Shown: positions 16,760 to 24,091, numbered from the stretch's first letter. The stretch: 64,000 bases of DNA from Bacteroidales bacterium (GCA_013141385.1 JABFRB010000014.1:248001-312000), one strand, 5' to 3'. Made by a program: numbers and translations. Notes: a model not told the origin generated them from the sequence alone.

Positions 16760-16850
16760 AAAAGCCCGAAGGGCTTGAATATGAATAGCCACGAGTGAAA
16801 CTCGTGGAATAAAAGCAATCAACAACAACCCCGAATAGGGGTTGAATAAC
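16760..16850 (-). repeat. Composite hairpin repeat, copy F, opposite orientation with covarying stems
   Basis: Read on the plus strand: AAGCCC/GGGCTT (16762-16776), the linker TTGAATATGAATAGCC, CCACGAG/CTCGTGG (16789-16807) and CAACCCC/GGGGTTG (16826-16844). This is the same order, with the same linkers, as the reverse complement of copies A-E. The stem bases differ but stay complementary. The rest of the gene-free stretch 16371-17316 holds copy E and the minisatellite. Confidence 0.65.
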
Positions 16851-16952
16851 ATCTACCTCTAGTACAACCAATTTCCCGCTCAAAATGTTGCTTCTTATTA
16901 TACTACCTAAATAATCAGTTTACACAATCTACTTTACACTCTCTTCAGGAGC

Positions 16953-17181
16953 TTACTTTCGATATCCATGTGTTCACTTTTGAGATCCATGTATTCACTT
17001 TCGACATTCATGTGTTTATTTTCGAGCTCCATGTGTTTACTTGTAAGTTCGGGAGCTTACTTTCGATATCCATGTGCTTACTTTCGACATTCATGTGTTC
17101 ACTTTCGAGATCCATGTGTTTACTTGCAAGTTCAGGAGCTTACTTTCGACATCCATGTGCTTACTTGGAACATTCATGTGT
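16953..17181. repeat. Minisatellite of eleven 20/21-bp units
   Basis: Eleven head-to-tail units start at 16953. Nine are 21 bp of the form TTACTTTCGAnATnCATGTG(T/C). The fifth and ninth are 20 bp (TTACTTGYAAGTTCRGGAGC), giving a higher-order period of about four to five units. Unit length near 21 suggests a heptad-coding origin, but the 20-bp units shift the frame and no convincing gene spans the array on either strand. Confidence 0.85.
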
Positions 17182-17248
17182 TTACTAGCAGAGAAATTTT
17201 CGCAGTCCGTAAATCGATTCTCAAAGTTCAGTAAGGTTTTACATAACA

Positions 17249-17280
17249 AAAAAAGATCTACAGAATTGTAAATCTTTTTT
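17249..17280 (-). terminator. Terminator at the end of the redox operon
   Basis: A 9-bp stem (17249-17257 with 17272-17280) is A-rich on one side and T-rich on the other, so it can end transcription on both strands. It lies 36 bases past the last gene of the minus-strand operon. Confidence 0.5.
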
Positions 17281-17316
17281 AAGTGCCACTATTGGCTTCA
17301 AATATTTAATGCTGAT

Positions 17317-17562
17317 TTATTTCCGTTTCGTAATAAAAATTCCAACCAATAAATAGCCCATGAGTGATCCCCAAAGAATACTCAACCACGGATTTGAAGT
17401 AATTGGGCATGTACCTGAGGAACAACCGACCTTGTAATAATAGATAAATCCAGCCGCACCGCCTAAAATAGTTCCAATAATTTGAGGGATTGATCTCTTT
17501 AATCTTTTGACTAATCTATCAACGAATGGCTCTTTTGTTTCGCAGGTATTATTCATAATCAT
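17317..17562 (-). CDS. Small membrane protein, DUF6132-like
   Basis: The 81-aa protein has two predicted membrane helices around a conserved loop GCSSGTCPITSNPW with two cysteines. A paralogue with the loop GCTSGTCAITSSP lies at 22810-23049 in the same operon. The family is small and has no known biochemical role. The Cys pair and the thioredoxin-rich setting suggest a redox or metal function at the inner membrane. It starts 2 bases after the stop of the rhodanese-thioredoxin gene and is the last gene of the operon. Confidence 0.8.
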   Translation of the reverse strand: MIMNNTCETKEPFVDRLVKRLKRSIPQIIGTILGGAAGFIYYYKVGCSSGTCPITSNPWLSILWGSLMGYLLVGIFITKRK

Positions 17563-17564
17563 AA

Positions 17565-18284
17565 CTAATTAGTAAAATGCGATACTATTTCCTCTTTTGT
17601 TAGGAATCCTGCGTTTGTCCATATCATTTTTTTGTCCTTATAAAGCATTAGGGTTGGCAAAGCGGTAACATTAAGTTCCTTTACAAGCAATTTATTCTGG
17701 TCTGCATTAACCCGAATCACTATTACTTTACTAGCCATCTCATTCTTAATCTCATCAATAGATGGAGCCATTCTTTTGCAAGGGGCGCACCAATCGGCAT
17801 AAACATCTACAAGTACCAGTTTGTCTGTTTTAAGAAGTACGTTGAATTGAGCCGAACTCATTTCCAATGGAGGGGTTGTAGTAATCTTTGTTTCTGGTAA
17901 TCCAGCAGCACGCCATTTCATCATTCCGCCAGATAATTCGTATACCTCTTTGAATCCCGTTTCACGCATATTTTTTCCTGCGCGAGCGCTTCTATGTCCA
18001 CTTAAACAGTAAACAAATACTGGTTTATTTTTGTCGAGTTTATTTACCTCGCTATCAAAACTTTCATTGTTGATATTTATATTTACTGCATTTTGCAAAT
18101 GCCCATTGCTAAATTCGTCTGGTGTGCGAACATCAATAACAGGTGCTTTTGGAAGTTCCTGCATTTTCTTCTGAAATTCAACAGCACTTAGATTACTCTT
18201 TGTTGAAGTTGATTGCGAATTTGAACAAGCGTAAGTAAATAGACCAAGCATTAATAGCGTAATTCGTAAATTCATTCTCATCAT
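17565..18284 (-). CDS. Rhodanese-thioredoxin fusion lipoprotein
   Basis: The 239-aa protein (from ATG 18284; an upstream in-frame TTG at 18296 would add four residues) has a lipobox LFTYAC. A rhodanese domain follows, with VIDVRTPDEF and the active Cys in VYCLSGHRSARAG (C93), then a thioredoxin domain with DWCAPCKRM (C166/C169) and the cis-Pro ALPTLMLY. It is probably lipid-anchored and facing the periplasm. A sulfurtransferase joined to a reductant suggests handling of persulfide or polysulfide sulfur. It sits between DUF302 and DUF6132 genes. Confidence 0.9.
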   Translation of the reverse strand: MMRMNLRITLLMLGLFTYACSNSQSTSTKSNLSAVEFQKKMQELPKAPVIDVRTPDEFSNGHLQNAVNININNESFDSEVNKLDKNKPVFVYCLSGHRSARAGKNMRETGFKEVYELSGGMMKWRAAGLPETKITTTPPLEMSSAQFNVLLKTDKLVLVDVYADWCAPCKRMAPSIDEIKNEMASKVIVIRVNADQNKLLVKELNVTALPTLMLYKDKKMIWTNAGFLTKEEIVSHFTN

Positions 18285-18375
18285 ATTTTTTTTCAAATTG
18301 TTAATAATATTTTCCTATCTAATATTAATTTGCGATTAGTATTAGTTAAAAAGAAATCTTACCTCTTTAATAAAT

Positions 18376-18783
18376 TTAGCAAGACCCTATAACCGATTTG
18401 ACGATTTCAAAAGTTTCGTCTGAAGCACCCAGCATTGCATCGGCAACTGTAGGGGGCATATCGTGAATCATTGCTGAAGCATTGATAAGAGCCACATAGG
18501 TTTTACCGTCCTCTTTTTCGTAAACAGATATACGGCATGGCATCATCACCGAAACAATTCGTTCATCGCTTTTCTCAAGCATTTTACCAGAGTATTCGGG
18601 TTTACAAATTTCGATTACCTGAACGGGTCTCACAGTTTTGCCTGCCTTGGCTAGTGATTGTTGAAGATTATGAACAGCAGGATTTTGCCATTCTTTTTGA
18701 GTTGCAGCTGCTATAAGTTTTTCAACAGTAGTTGTCACATCATAAGGGCTTACTTGCTCAATGATAATTTGGTTTGTCTTCAT
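18376..18783 (-). CDS. DUF302-family protein
   Basis: The 135-aa soluble protein has features of DUF302 (TT1751-like fold): an N-terminal TTVEKLIAAATQK region, VIEICKPEYSGKML, and VSVMMPCRISVYEKEDGKTYVALIN with the conserved P-C-R-I. The family fold is known but the role is not. Members often sit beside sulfur, heavy-metal or redox genes, as here. It lies 19 bases downstream of the thioredoxin reductase fusion. Confidence 0.8.
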   Translation of the reverse strand: MKTNQIIIEQVSPYDVTTTVEKLIAAATQKEWQNPAVHNLQQSLAKAGKTVRPVQVIEICKPEYSGKMLEKSDERIVSVMMPCRISVYEKEDGKTYVALINASAMIHDMPPTVADAMLGASDETFEIVKSVIGSC

Positions 18784-18802
18784 AATCTTATAGTTTATAT
18801 GA

Positions 18803-20071
18803 TTAGTCTAATTCTTTTGCAATAGCAATGGCAGCAATGGTTCCATCGGCAACTGCTGTAGTAATTTGCCTGTATTTCTTACTAATAACATCACCAACGG
18901 CATAAACTCCTAGCATACTGGTTTGCATATCCTCATTTGTTTTGATATAGCCCCACTTATCGAGTTCTAGTTTATCCTTAAATAATTCGATATTAGGTTT
19001 CATTCCGATGAAAACGAAAACACCATCGCTAACTAGCTTCGAAATCTTCTTGGTTTTAAGGTTTTCTACTTCGGTTATAATTTTATCACCTTCGCGAACA
19101 AAAGATCTTGGTTCATGCTCAAATAGAGTACTAATCTTAGGATTAGCAAAAAGTTTCTCCTGTGCTTGTTTGTTAGCTGTAAAGGCATCGAACTGGTGAA
19201 CCATAGTAATTTTGCTCGCAAATTTGCTAATAAAATCGGCTTCCTCCACGGCCGAATTTCCGCCACCAATAACTACTACTTCTTTATCGCCATAGTACTT
19301 AGCATCGCAGGTTGCACAATAGGAAATACCCTTCCCTTTTAGATCTTTCTCGCCTGGAACACCCATTAAATTGGGAGATGTACCTGTGGCAATAATTATT
19401 TTTTTTGCTTTTATAGTTTCGAATTCATCAATAACAACTTCTTTCTTTTCAAGATCAATTTTGGTTACATCAACAGCTACTTTATAAACGGTGCCACATT
19501 GTTTGGTTTGCTCCGACATGTTATGCGAAAGCATATAACCAGGTTGCGGTTCAATAAATCCGGGATAGTTGGATACCGAGTGGGTAGTTGATACCTGACC
19601 ACCGGGAAGTGCAATATCAACAAGTACAGTGTTCACTTTCGATTGACAGAGGTACAAACCTGCTGTAAGGCCACCAGGTCCTGCTCCAAGAATAATTACA
19701 TCATACTCAGAAACAGATGGTTTGATAAGCATTTTAATCTCTTTCACCCTTTCTTCTGGCAACATGCTATCTAGTTGATGGATAATATCGCTTCGCTTGA
19801 TTCCTCCAGAAAAAGTTTTAGGTAACTGAACACCATTATCGAAAAACAGTAATGTAGGCGATGATTTTACTCCTAATTTCTCAGCCAGAGGTTTATTCTG
19901 CTGGCGAAACATTTTAAAAAACTTAATATCCTTCCCATAAAGGCTAGCCAAATTTTCAAACTTAGGTGCTAAAGCCTCGCATGGAGGACATTCGGTTGAA
20001 TAAAAGTCGAGTACAACCTTGCCACCAGCAAGAACCTCAGATTCAAATTCGGATGAAGTAATTTCTTTCAT
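18803..20071 (-). CDS. Thioredoxin-thioredoxin reductase fusion
   Basis: The 422-aa protein has an N-terminal thioredoxin domain (FYSTECPPCEAL, CPPC at 28-31; cis-Pro SSPTLLFF). A full thioredoxin reductase follows: FAD motif ILGAGPGGLTAGLY near 128, redox centre CATC at 252-255, NADPH motif VVIGGGNSAVEEADF near 266, and a C-terminal GDV. It would pass electrons from NADPH to a tethered thioredoxin and on to the other thioredoxins of the operon. Known fusions such as that of Mycobacterium leprae carry thioredoxin at the C-terminus, so the order here is reversed. CPPC replaces the usual CGPC. Confidence 0.92.
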   Translation of the reverse strand: MKEITSSEFESEVLAGGKVVLDFYSTECPPCEALAPKFENLASLYGKDIKFFKMFRQQNKPLAEKLGVKSSPTLLFFDNGVQLPKTFSGGIKRSDIIHQLDSMLPEERVKEIKMLIKPSVSEYDVIILGAGPGGLTAGLYLCQSKVNTVLVDIALPGGQVSTTHSVSNYPGFIEPQPGYMLSHNMSEQTKQCGTVYKVAVDVTKIDLEKKEVVIDEFETIKAKKIIIATGTSPNLMGVPGEKDLKGKGISYCATCDAKYYGDKEVVVIGGGNSAVEEADFISKFASKITMVHQFDAFTANKQAQEKLFANPKISTLFEHEPRSFVREGDKIITEVENLKTKKISKLVSDGVFVFIGMKPNIELFKDKLELDKWGYIKTNEDMQTSMLGVYAVGDVISKKYRQITTAVADGTIAAIAIAKELD

Positions 20072-20128
20072 TTATAGTGCTTTAATTTCTTGTTTGTGTA
20101 ATTTGATTCAACTTTTAATTGTTGATTA

Positions 20129-21463
20129 CTATGAAAACTCTTTTTCAAAATATGAGGCAAATCCCAACTCTAGCAACTCCTTAATAGGTCGACAGTCCGA
20201 TGAACAAACATTACCAGTTCTGTTTTTTGCAATAGAACCACATCCTCCGCCGCAAGCTAATTGCATGTTACATGTATTACATTCAGGAATAGAAGTAACA
20301 TCACGATTTTCCCATGAACTAATCATATCCTCTTTTCTGGAAACTTCGGGATAAAATGTACCCAAAGATTCATCGGATTTACCAACAGTTGCAGTACACG
20401 AGTAGATTTGTCCAGTGTAGTCAAATGCCCATTCGCTTTTACAAGCAGGGCATGAATCAAACAAAGGATCAGGTAAACTACCATTTTCAAAAAGGAACTT
20501 TGATATAGAGTAAGCAGGTTTGTAAAATTCAATTATATGGGGATGCTGTTTTATGATCTTATACAACTCTTCATATAACGAAATTCTACTAAATAGTTTA
20601 CTGGGTGCTGATTGACAATGATGAAGTTCATAGTTTCGGCCAATCTGAGATTTAAAATATGGGCTTTTAGTCCAACCCTTGTCTATTGCAGAACGAGCAA
20701 ATTCTGGAAGGTTATCAATATTTTCCTTATCAATAACCATTCGGAGGTTAACTGTTAGTTTGTTGGCAATACAGGCATCAATACCTGATACAATTCTATC
20801 GAATGTGCCAGTTCCTCCTTTTAAGAAACGACGTGAATCGTGAACGGCGGCTGTACCATCAAGGGTGATTTGAACCTCGCGAACACGACCCTGTTTTATT
20901 ATATCAATATAATCACTTAATGTATAGCCATTTGTAACAAAACTAATATCAAGTTTAGCAGCGTTTGCTTGGTCGATAAAGTAAGAAATAAGCTCTTTTT
21001 GTTTTGGAGAATTAAGTAAAGGTTCACCTCCAAAAACGGTAATATATTTCTTTCTACCAGCAAATTCGGCTTGGACATATTTGAAGAACGAATCGATGAT
21101 TTCGTTGGTTAGTAATCCTTTTGTTGGTGCGTATTCATCCTGATAACAGTATGAGCATGCAAAATTGCAGTTGTAATTTGGAACAAAAAATAGTTGTATT
21201 TCATCATCATCCCGACTATCAATAAAATCAAGGTATTTGCTCTGATATAGTTTTGTTTCTTCCTTTTCGTCAACCCAGTAACCTTTTTCGGCTAATTCTT
21301 TAAGAAAATTATCCTCTACAACTGAATGATTCGTTCTAACCCTATTTATCTTCTCAGCATCGGCAAGGTTAACAATATCGGCATTGCCCGTAAGCAGGTT
21401 GACAATAAAGAAATTTTCAGAATCCTTTATTTTTGAGAATATGTTATGCTTGGAAAAAATCAT
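20129..21463 (-). CDS. Radical SAM/SPASM peptide maturase
   Basis: The 444-aa protein has a radical SAM motif NYNCNFACSYCYQ (C99, C103, C106) and FGGEPLLN. A C-terminal SPASM domain binds extra Fe-S clusters: CPACKSEWAFDYTGQIYSC, then CNTCNMQLACGGGC and a last CSSDC. Residues 1-80 (FFIVNLLTGNADIVN...) resemble a leader-recognition domain. This architecture is typical of RiPP maturases that install thioether or C-C crosslinks. A 32-aa Cys-containing peptide gene lies just upstream across a hairpin, and the enzyme is followed by the thioredoxin reductase fusion. Substrate and product are inferred. Confidence 0.88.
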   Translation of the reverse strand: MIFSKHNIFSKIKDSENFFIVNLLTGNADIVNLADAEKINRVRTNHSVVEDNFLKELAEKGYWVDEKEETKLYQSKYLDFIDSRDDDEIQLFFVPNYNCNFACSYCYQDEYAPTKGLLTNEIIDSFFKYVQAEFAGRKKYITVFGGEPLLNSPKQKELISYFIDQANAAKLDISFVTNGYTLSDYIDIIKQGRVREVQITLDGTAAVHDSRRFLKGGTGTFDRIVSGIDACIANKLTVNLRMVIDKENIDNLPEFARSAIDKGWTKSPYFKSQIGRNYELHHCQSAPSKLFSRISLYEELYKIIKQHPHIIEFYKPAYSISKFLFENGSLPDPLFDSCPACKSEWAFDYTGQIYSCTATVGKSDESLGTFYPEVSRKEDMISSWENRDVTSIPECNTCNMQLACGGGCGSIAKNRTGNVCSSDCRPIKELLELGFASYFEKEFS

Positions 21464-21483
21464 CTTCTTGATTTAAGGTTAAA

Positions 21484-21520
21484 GAACCAAGAATCAAGTA
21501 TTATTCTCGATTCTTGGTTC
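21484..21520 (-). terminator. Hairpin between the peptide gene and the maturase gene
   Basis: A perfect 12-bp inverted repeat (GAACCAAGAATC 21484-21495 with 21509-21520, 13-base loop) sits right after the 32-aa peptide gene and 21 bases before the maturase start. It lacks a strong T run, so it may be a partial terminator or an mRNA-stabilising stem that favours high precursor and low enzyme levels. Confidence 0.55.
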
Positions 21521-21528
21521 AAATGAAA

Positions 21529-21627
21529 CTAGTCGTGGCAACCAGCTATTTTCTTTGATATTTTCGCACAGCATTGTGCAACTTTGGCCACTACTTCAAT
21601 CTTCTTTTTTTTGATTAAACTTTTCAT
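21529..21627 (-). CDS. 32-aa Cys-containing peptide, probable RiPP precursor
   Basis: A short gene (ATG 21627, TAG 21529-21531) encodes a lysine-rich peptide. It begins MKSLIKKKKIEVV, followed by a core with AQCCAK and a C-terminal AGCHD. The three cysteines (19, 20, 30) all lie in the C-terminal half, while the N-terminal half is a basic amphipathic helix, as in leader-core precursors. It lies immediately upstream of a radical SAM/SPASM enzyme with a hairpin between them, the usual layout for precursor and maturase. It is 17 bases downstream of a thioredoxin gene, so it belongs to the redox operon. I do not recognise the peptide family. Confidence 0.7.
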   Translation of the reverse strand: MKSLIKKKKIEVVAKVAQCCAKISKKIAGCHD

Positions 21628-21644
21628 CTTAAACTGATTAATAA

Positions 21645-22106
21645 CTATTTAACTAATAAAACTTCATTTATAGCCTTTACAAGGGTTTCTTTGGGTAATA
21701 AGCCCATAGTTGACTGGGGTTGCCCATTAACAGGAATAAATATCAACGTTGGTAAATTTCTAATGCCCATATTTTGCGACAATACTTTTTCAACATCGGT
21801 ATCGACTTTGTATACCACTATCTTCCCAGCGTATTCTTTTGCAAGTTCTTCGATACGTGGCGATAATTGTCTACAAGGGCCACACCAACTAACATAAAAA
21901 TCGATAATTGCAGGTATGTTACCTATATACTTCCATTCTTTGTTCAACTCGTAGTCGAAAACTAATTGTTTGAATGTTTCGTTTGTTAACTTAACAACTC
22001 TTCCTGATTCATTGGTGTTACTATCGATCTTGGCCTGTCCACCTGAATTACAGCCACCAAAAAGAAGAGTAAAGCCAAGTGAAATTATAATTACTGTTTT
22101 TTCCAT
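21645..22106 (-). CDS. Thioredoxin-like lipoprotein
   Basis: The 153-aa protein has a lipobox LLFGGC and a thioredoxin domain with FYVSWCGPCRQLSP (canonical CGPC) and cis-Pro NLPTLIFI. It is probably lipid-anchored in the periplasm. It lies directly upstream of the 32-aa Cys-containing peptide and the maturase, so it may keep that peptide or its targets reduced. Confidence 0.9.
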   Translation of the reverse strand: MEKTVIIISLGFTLLFGGCNSGGQAKIDSNTNESGRVVKLTNETFKQLVFDYELNKEWKYIGNIPAIIDFYVSWCGPCRQLSPRIEELAKEYAGKIVVYKVDTDVEKVLSQNMGIRNLPTLIFIPVNGQPQSTMGLLPKETLVKAINEVLLVK

Positions 22107-22133
22107 TTTATTTTATGTTTATTAACTATTTCG

Positions 22134-22784
22134 TTAATTACTACAGCAGCATCCACCAGAAGGTTTTTTGGCTGCAATTGTCCAACTAGCAACCTTGATT
22201 TTACCCTTATCGTAGGGTGCTGATTCTTCAATAATACTAACAGATGTAAAGCCTACATTCTCCAGTTGTTTCAAATACTCATCGCGAGTCACAGAACCAG
22301 CCCAGCATTCGGCAATGGCAACTGGATCATTCCTGTATTCATCAGGAACTTGAGCGGTTGAGTAGATATCGCTGATGACAAATCTTCCTCCCTTTTTGAG
22401 TATCCGATAAATTTCGTTCCAAACAGCCTGCTTATCAGCAGCATGGTTGATAGTACAATTCGATATTACTAGGTTTGCAACCATATCGGGAAGGTCGAGT
22501 TTTTCGAGTTCACTACGTACAAAACGAACATTTTTGACCTTGAATTTCTCAGCATTTTTGCGTGCTTTTTCAAGCATTCCATCCGATATATCTATACCAT
22601 AAACAAATCCAGTTTCACCAACCGATTCGGCCATTCGTAAAACATCCGTTCCACGTCCGCTACCCAAATCAACACAAACCTCACCAATCATAGGTTCAGC
22701 GTAGTTGATTGCACCACCGCAGGAAAGACAGCAATCAGATTCGGCAAGTTCGCTATATCGGCTATTTATCTCTTTTATTTCCAT
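22134..22784 (-). CDS. ArsM-like class I methyltransferase with a C-terminal CCC tail
   Basis: The 216-aa (ATG 22784) SAM-dependent methyltransferase has VCVDLGSGRGTDVL, GIDISDGMLEKARKNA, LVISNCTINHAADK and AIAECWAGSVTRDEY. The Cys in ISNC and the one in AECWAG match two of the three conserved As(III)-binding cysteines of arsenite methyltransferases. Near the N-terminus there is SDCCLSCGG, and the protein ends GGCCCSN, both unusual Cys clusters. It could methylate arsenite or another thiophilic substrate. A TTG at 22805 would add seven residues. Confidence 0.82.
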   Translation of the reverse strand: MEIKEINSRYSELAESDCCLSCGGAINYAEPMIGEVCVDLGSGRGTDVLRMAESVGETGFVYGIDISDGMLEKARKNAEKFKVKNVRFVRSELEKLDLPDMVANLVISNCTINHAADKQAVWNEIYRILKKGGRFVISDIYSTAQVPDEYRNDPVAIAECWAGSVTRDEYLKQLENVGFTSVSIIEESAPYDKGKIKVASWTIAAKKPSGGCCCSN

Positions 22785-22809
22785 AGTTAGTTCAAAATTA
22801 ATCAAATAT

Positions 22810-23049
22810 TTAGCATGTCTTGCAGGGGCTGTTTGTAATTAGTAATCCCAATACACCTCCAAAGATTATACTTGATATTGGGCTGCTAGTAATAGCGCAT
22901 GTTCCAGAAGTGCATCCAATAAAGTAGTAAAACAAATATCCTAATGTACCACCAACTAAAACTGCTGATACTGGTTTCCAAAAATAGGAAGATCTAATTA
23001 ATTCCTTAAAAGTCTTCGGTTTGATATTGGTTTCGCAAGTTTCGCTCAT
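22810..23049 (-). CDS. Small membrane protein, DUF6132-like (paralogue)
   Basis: The 79-aa protein has two hydrophobic helices around GCTSGTCAITSSP and a terminal PCKTC. It is clearly homologous to the 17317-17562 product (GCSSGTCPITSNP). The two copies bracket most of the redox operon. The extra C-terminal CxxC is not in the other copy. Confidence 0.8.
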   Translation of the reverse strand: MSETCETNIKPKTFKELIRSSYFWKPVSAVLVGGTLGYLFYYFIGCTSGTCAITSSPISSIIFGGVLGLLITNSPCKTC

Positions 23050-23080
23050 TTTATTTTTATGATTAAGTTCTTAGTTATTA

Positions 23081-23497
23081 CTAGGCTTTACTAATCTCTC
23101 TCAGGAGAAAATCTTTATTTTTAACGCCAACAAATCGATTTATTTCTTTCCCATTTTTGAAAAGAATAAGAGTAGGAATACTCCTTACCTTATAGGTTTT
23201 TGCAAGTGCATCGAATTGCTCGATATTCACTTTACCAACAAATGAATTGCCCGATAGTTCTGACGCAACATCGTTCAAAACTGGAGCCATCATGCGACAA
23301 GGAGCACACCACTCAGCCCAAAAATCAACCAAAACCAATTTGTTTTTTGTTTGATGGGAGAAATTTTTATCGGTTAATGTAAGTATGTTTTTGTGGTCGT
23401 CAACCAATGGAATATTCTTCATTTTTGCCTTAGCTACCATAATAATAATTACGAATCCAAATATGAAAAGACCAATTACAATTAGTGTTGTTTGCAT
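23081..23497 (-). CDS. Membrane-anchored thioredoxin
   Basis: The 138-aa protein has an uncleaved N-terminal membrane helix (LIVIGLFIFGFVIIIMVA) and a thioredoxin domain with DFWAEWCAPCRMMAP (CAPC), cis-Pro SIPTLILF and ending LLREISKA. It is expected to be tethered to the inner membrane. It is second in the operon, after the CX6C protein. Confidence 0.9.
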   Translation of the reverse strand: MQTTLIVIGLFIFGFVIIIMVAKAKMKNIPLVDDHKNILTLTDKNFSHQTKNKLVLVDFWAEWCAPCRMMAPVLNDVASELSGNSFVGKVNIEQFDALAKTYKVRSIPTLILFKNGKEINRFVGVKNKDFLLREISKA

Positions 23498-23533
23498 AGT
23501 TTATTGTTTAGTTAGATGTTTATATTCATAGTT

Positions 23534-23890
23534 TTATGTAGAAATTTTTATTGCAAATTCTTTATCTAAAATAGCCTTAACCTGTTCCTTTTTTTGAATG
23601 CCGGTGGTAGCCTTTGCAACCATTCCTTTTTTGTAATAAATGGTGAATGGAATCCCAGTAAATCCATTTACTTCTGGCAGTTTTCGGATTACTTCTGATT
23701 CGGGATTATCGAATTCCATATCAAAGAACTTCACATGCTTGTACTCATCTTCAAAATCCTCAGCAATTCCATAAACAGGAATACACATTGGCCCCATCCG
23801 ACCACAAATCACCACTACATTATCGTTTTCACTGATAATCTTTGCGCAGTCAGCAGCGGTTTCGATATGTTTCAAATTTGTGTATAACAT
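23534..23890 (-). CDS. Thioredoxin-fold protein with an unusual CX6C site
   Basis: The 118-aa protein (ATG 23890; a GTG at 23893 would add one residue) has a thioredoxin-like pattern: strand NVVVIC, helix, strand KHVKFFDMEFD, cis-Pro loop FTGIPFTIYYKKG, and a final helix. The canonical WCxxC is replaced by VICGRMGPMCIPV, with cysteines 29 and 36 separated by six residues and no tryptophan. It is the first gene of the operon. The spacing suggests metal binding or a persulfide site rather than ordinary disulfide exchange. Confidence 0.78.
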   Translation of the reverse strand: MLYTNLKHIETAADCAKIISENDNVVVICGRMGPMCIPVYGIAEDFEDEYKHVKFFDMEFDNPESEVIRKLPEVNGFTGIPFTIYYKKGMVAKATTGIQKKEQVKAILDKEFAIKIST

Positions 23891-23942
23891 CACTTTATAG
23901 TTTTAATACTGTTTCCTTTTAAGCCGTTTTGCCTTTAGGTGA

Positions 23943-23971
23943 TATCACATTCGTATCACATTACAAAGATA
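23943..23971 (-). promoter_or_regulatory. -7 element and direct repeats upstream of the redox operon
   Basis: On the minus strand TATCTTTG (23964-23971) matches TAnnTTTG exactly, 74 bases before the first start codon. Just downstream of it, TATCACATT occurs twice with an 11-bp period (23943-23951 and 23954-23962), one helical turn apart. The repeats could bind the divergent Crp/Fnr-type regulator. Confidence 0.4.
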
Positions 23972-24059
23972 CTATCTCCAAAAGCCTTATTAATGCTTTA
24001 TTACAACTGGCGCAACAACTCCTGAGTTGAATTAGAACAGCTTTTTTATTGAATTAGAT

Positions 24060-24067
24060 TAACTTTG
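24060..24067 (+). promoter_or_regulatory. -7 element of the Crp/Fnr regulator gene
   Basis: TAACTTTG matches TAnnTTTG exactly, 25 bases before the ATG at 24092. No clear -33 TTTG is seen, as expected if an activator is needed. Confidence 0.4.
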
Positions 24068-24091
24068 CGTTACATTAACGAATTTTAGTAG

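Noticed and set aside
16953-17181. Regular short repeats suggesting a CRISPR array
   Set aside because: Units are contiguous 20-21 bp with no unique spacers and no cas genes nearby; it is a minisatellite.
16968-17271. Overlapping open frames rich in FTFDIHV-like heptads across the minisatellite
   Set aside because: All plus frames are open because of repeat composition; 20-bp units break any constant heptad frame and no start context or homologue supports a gene.
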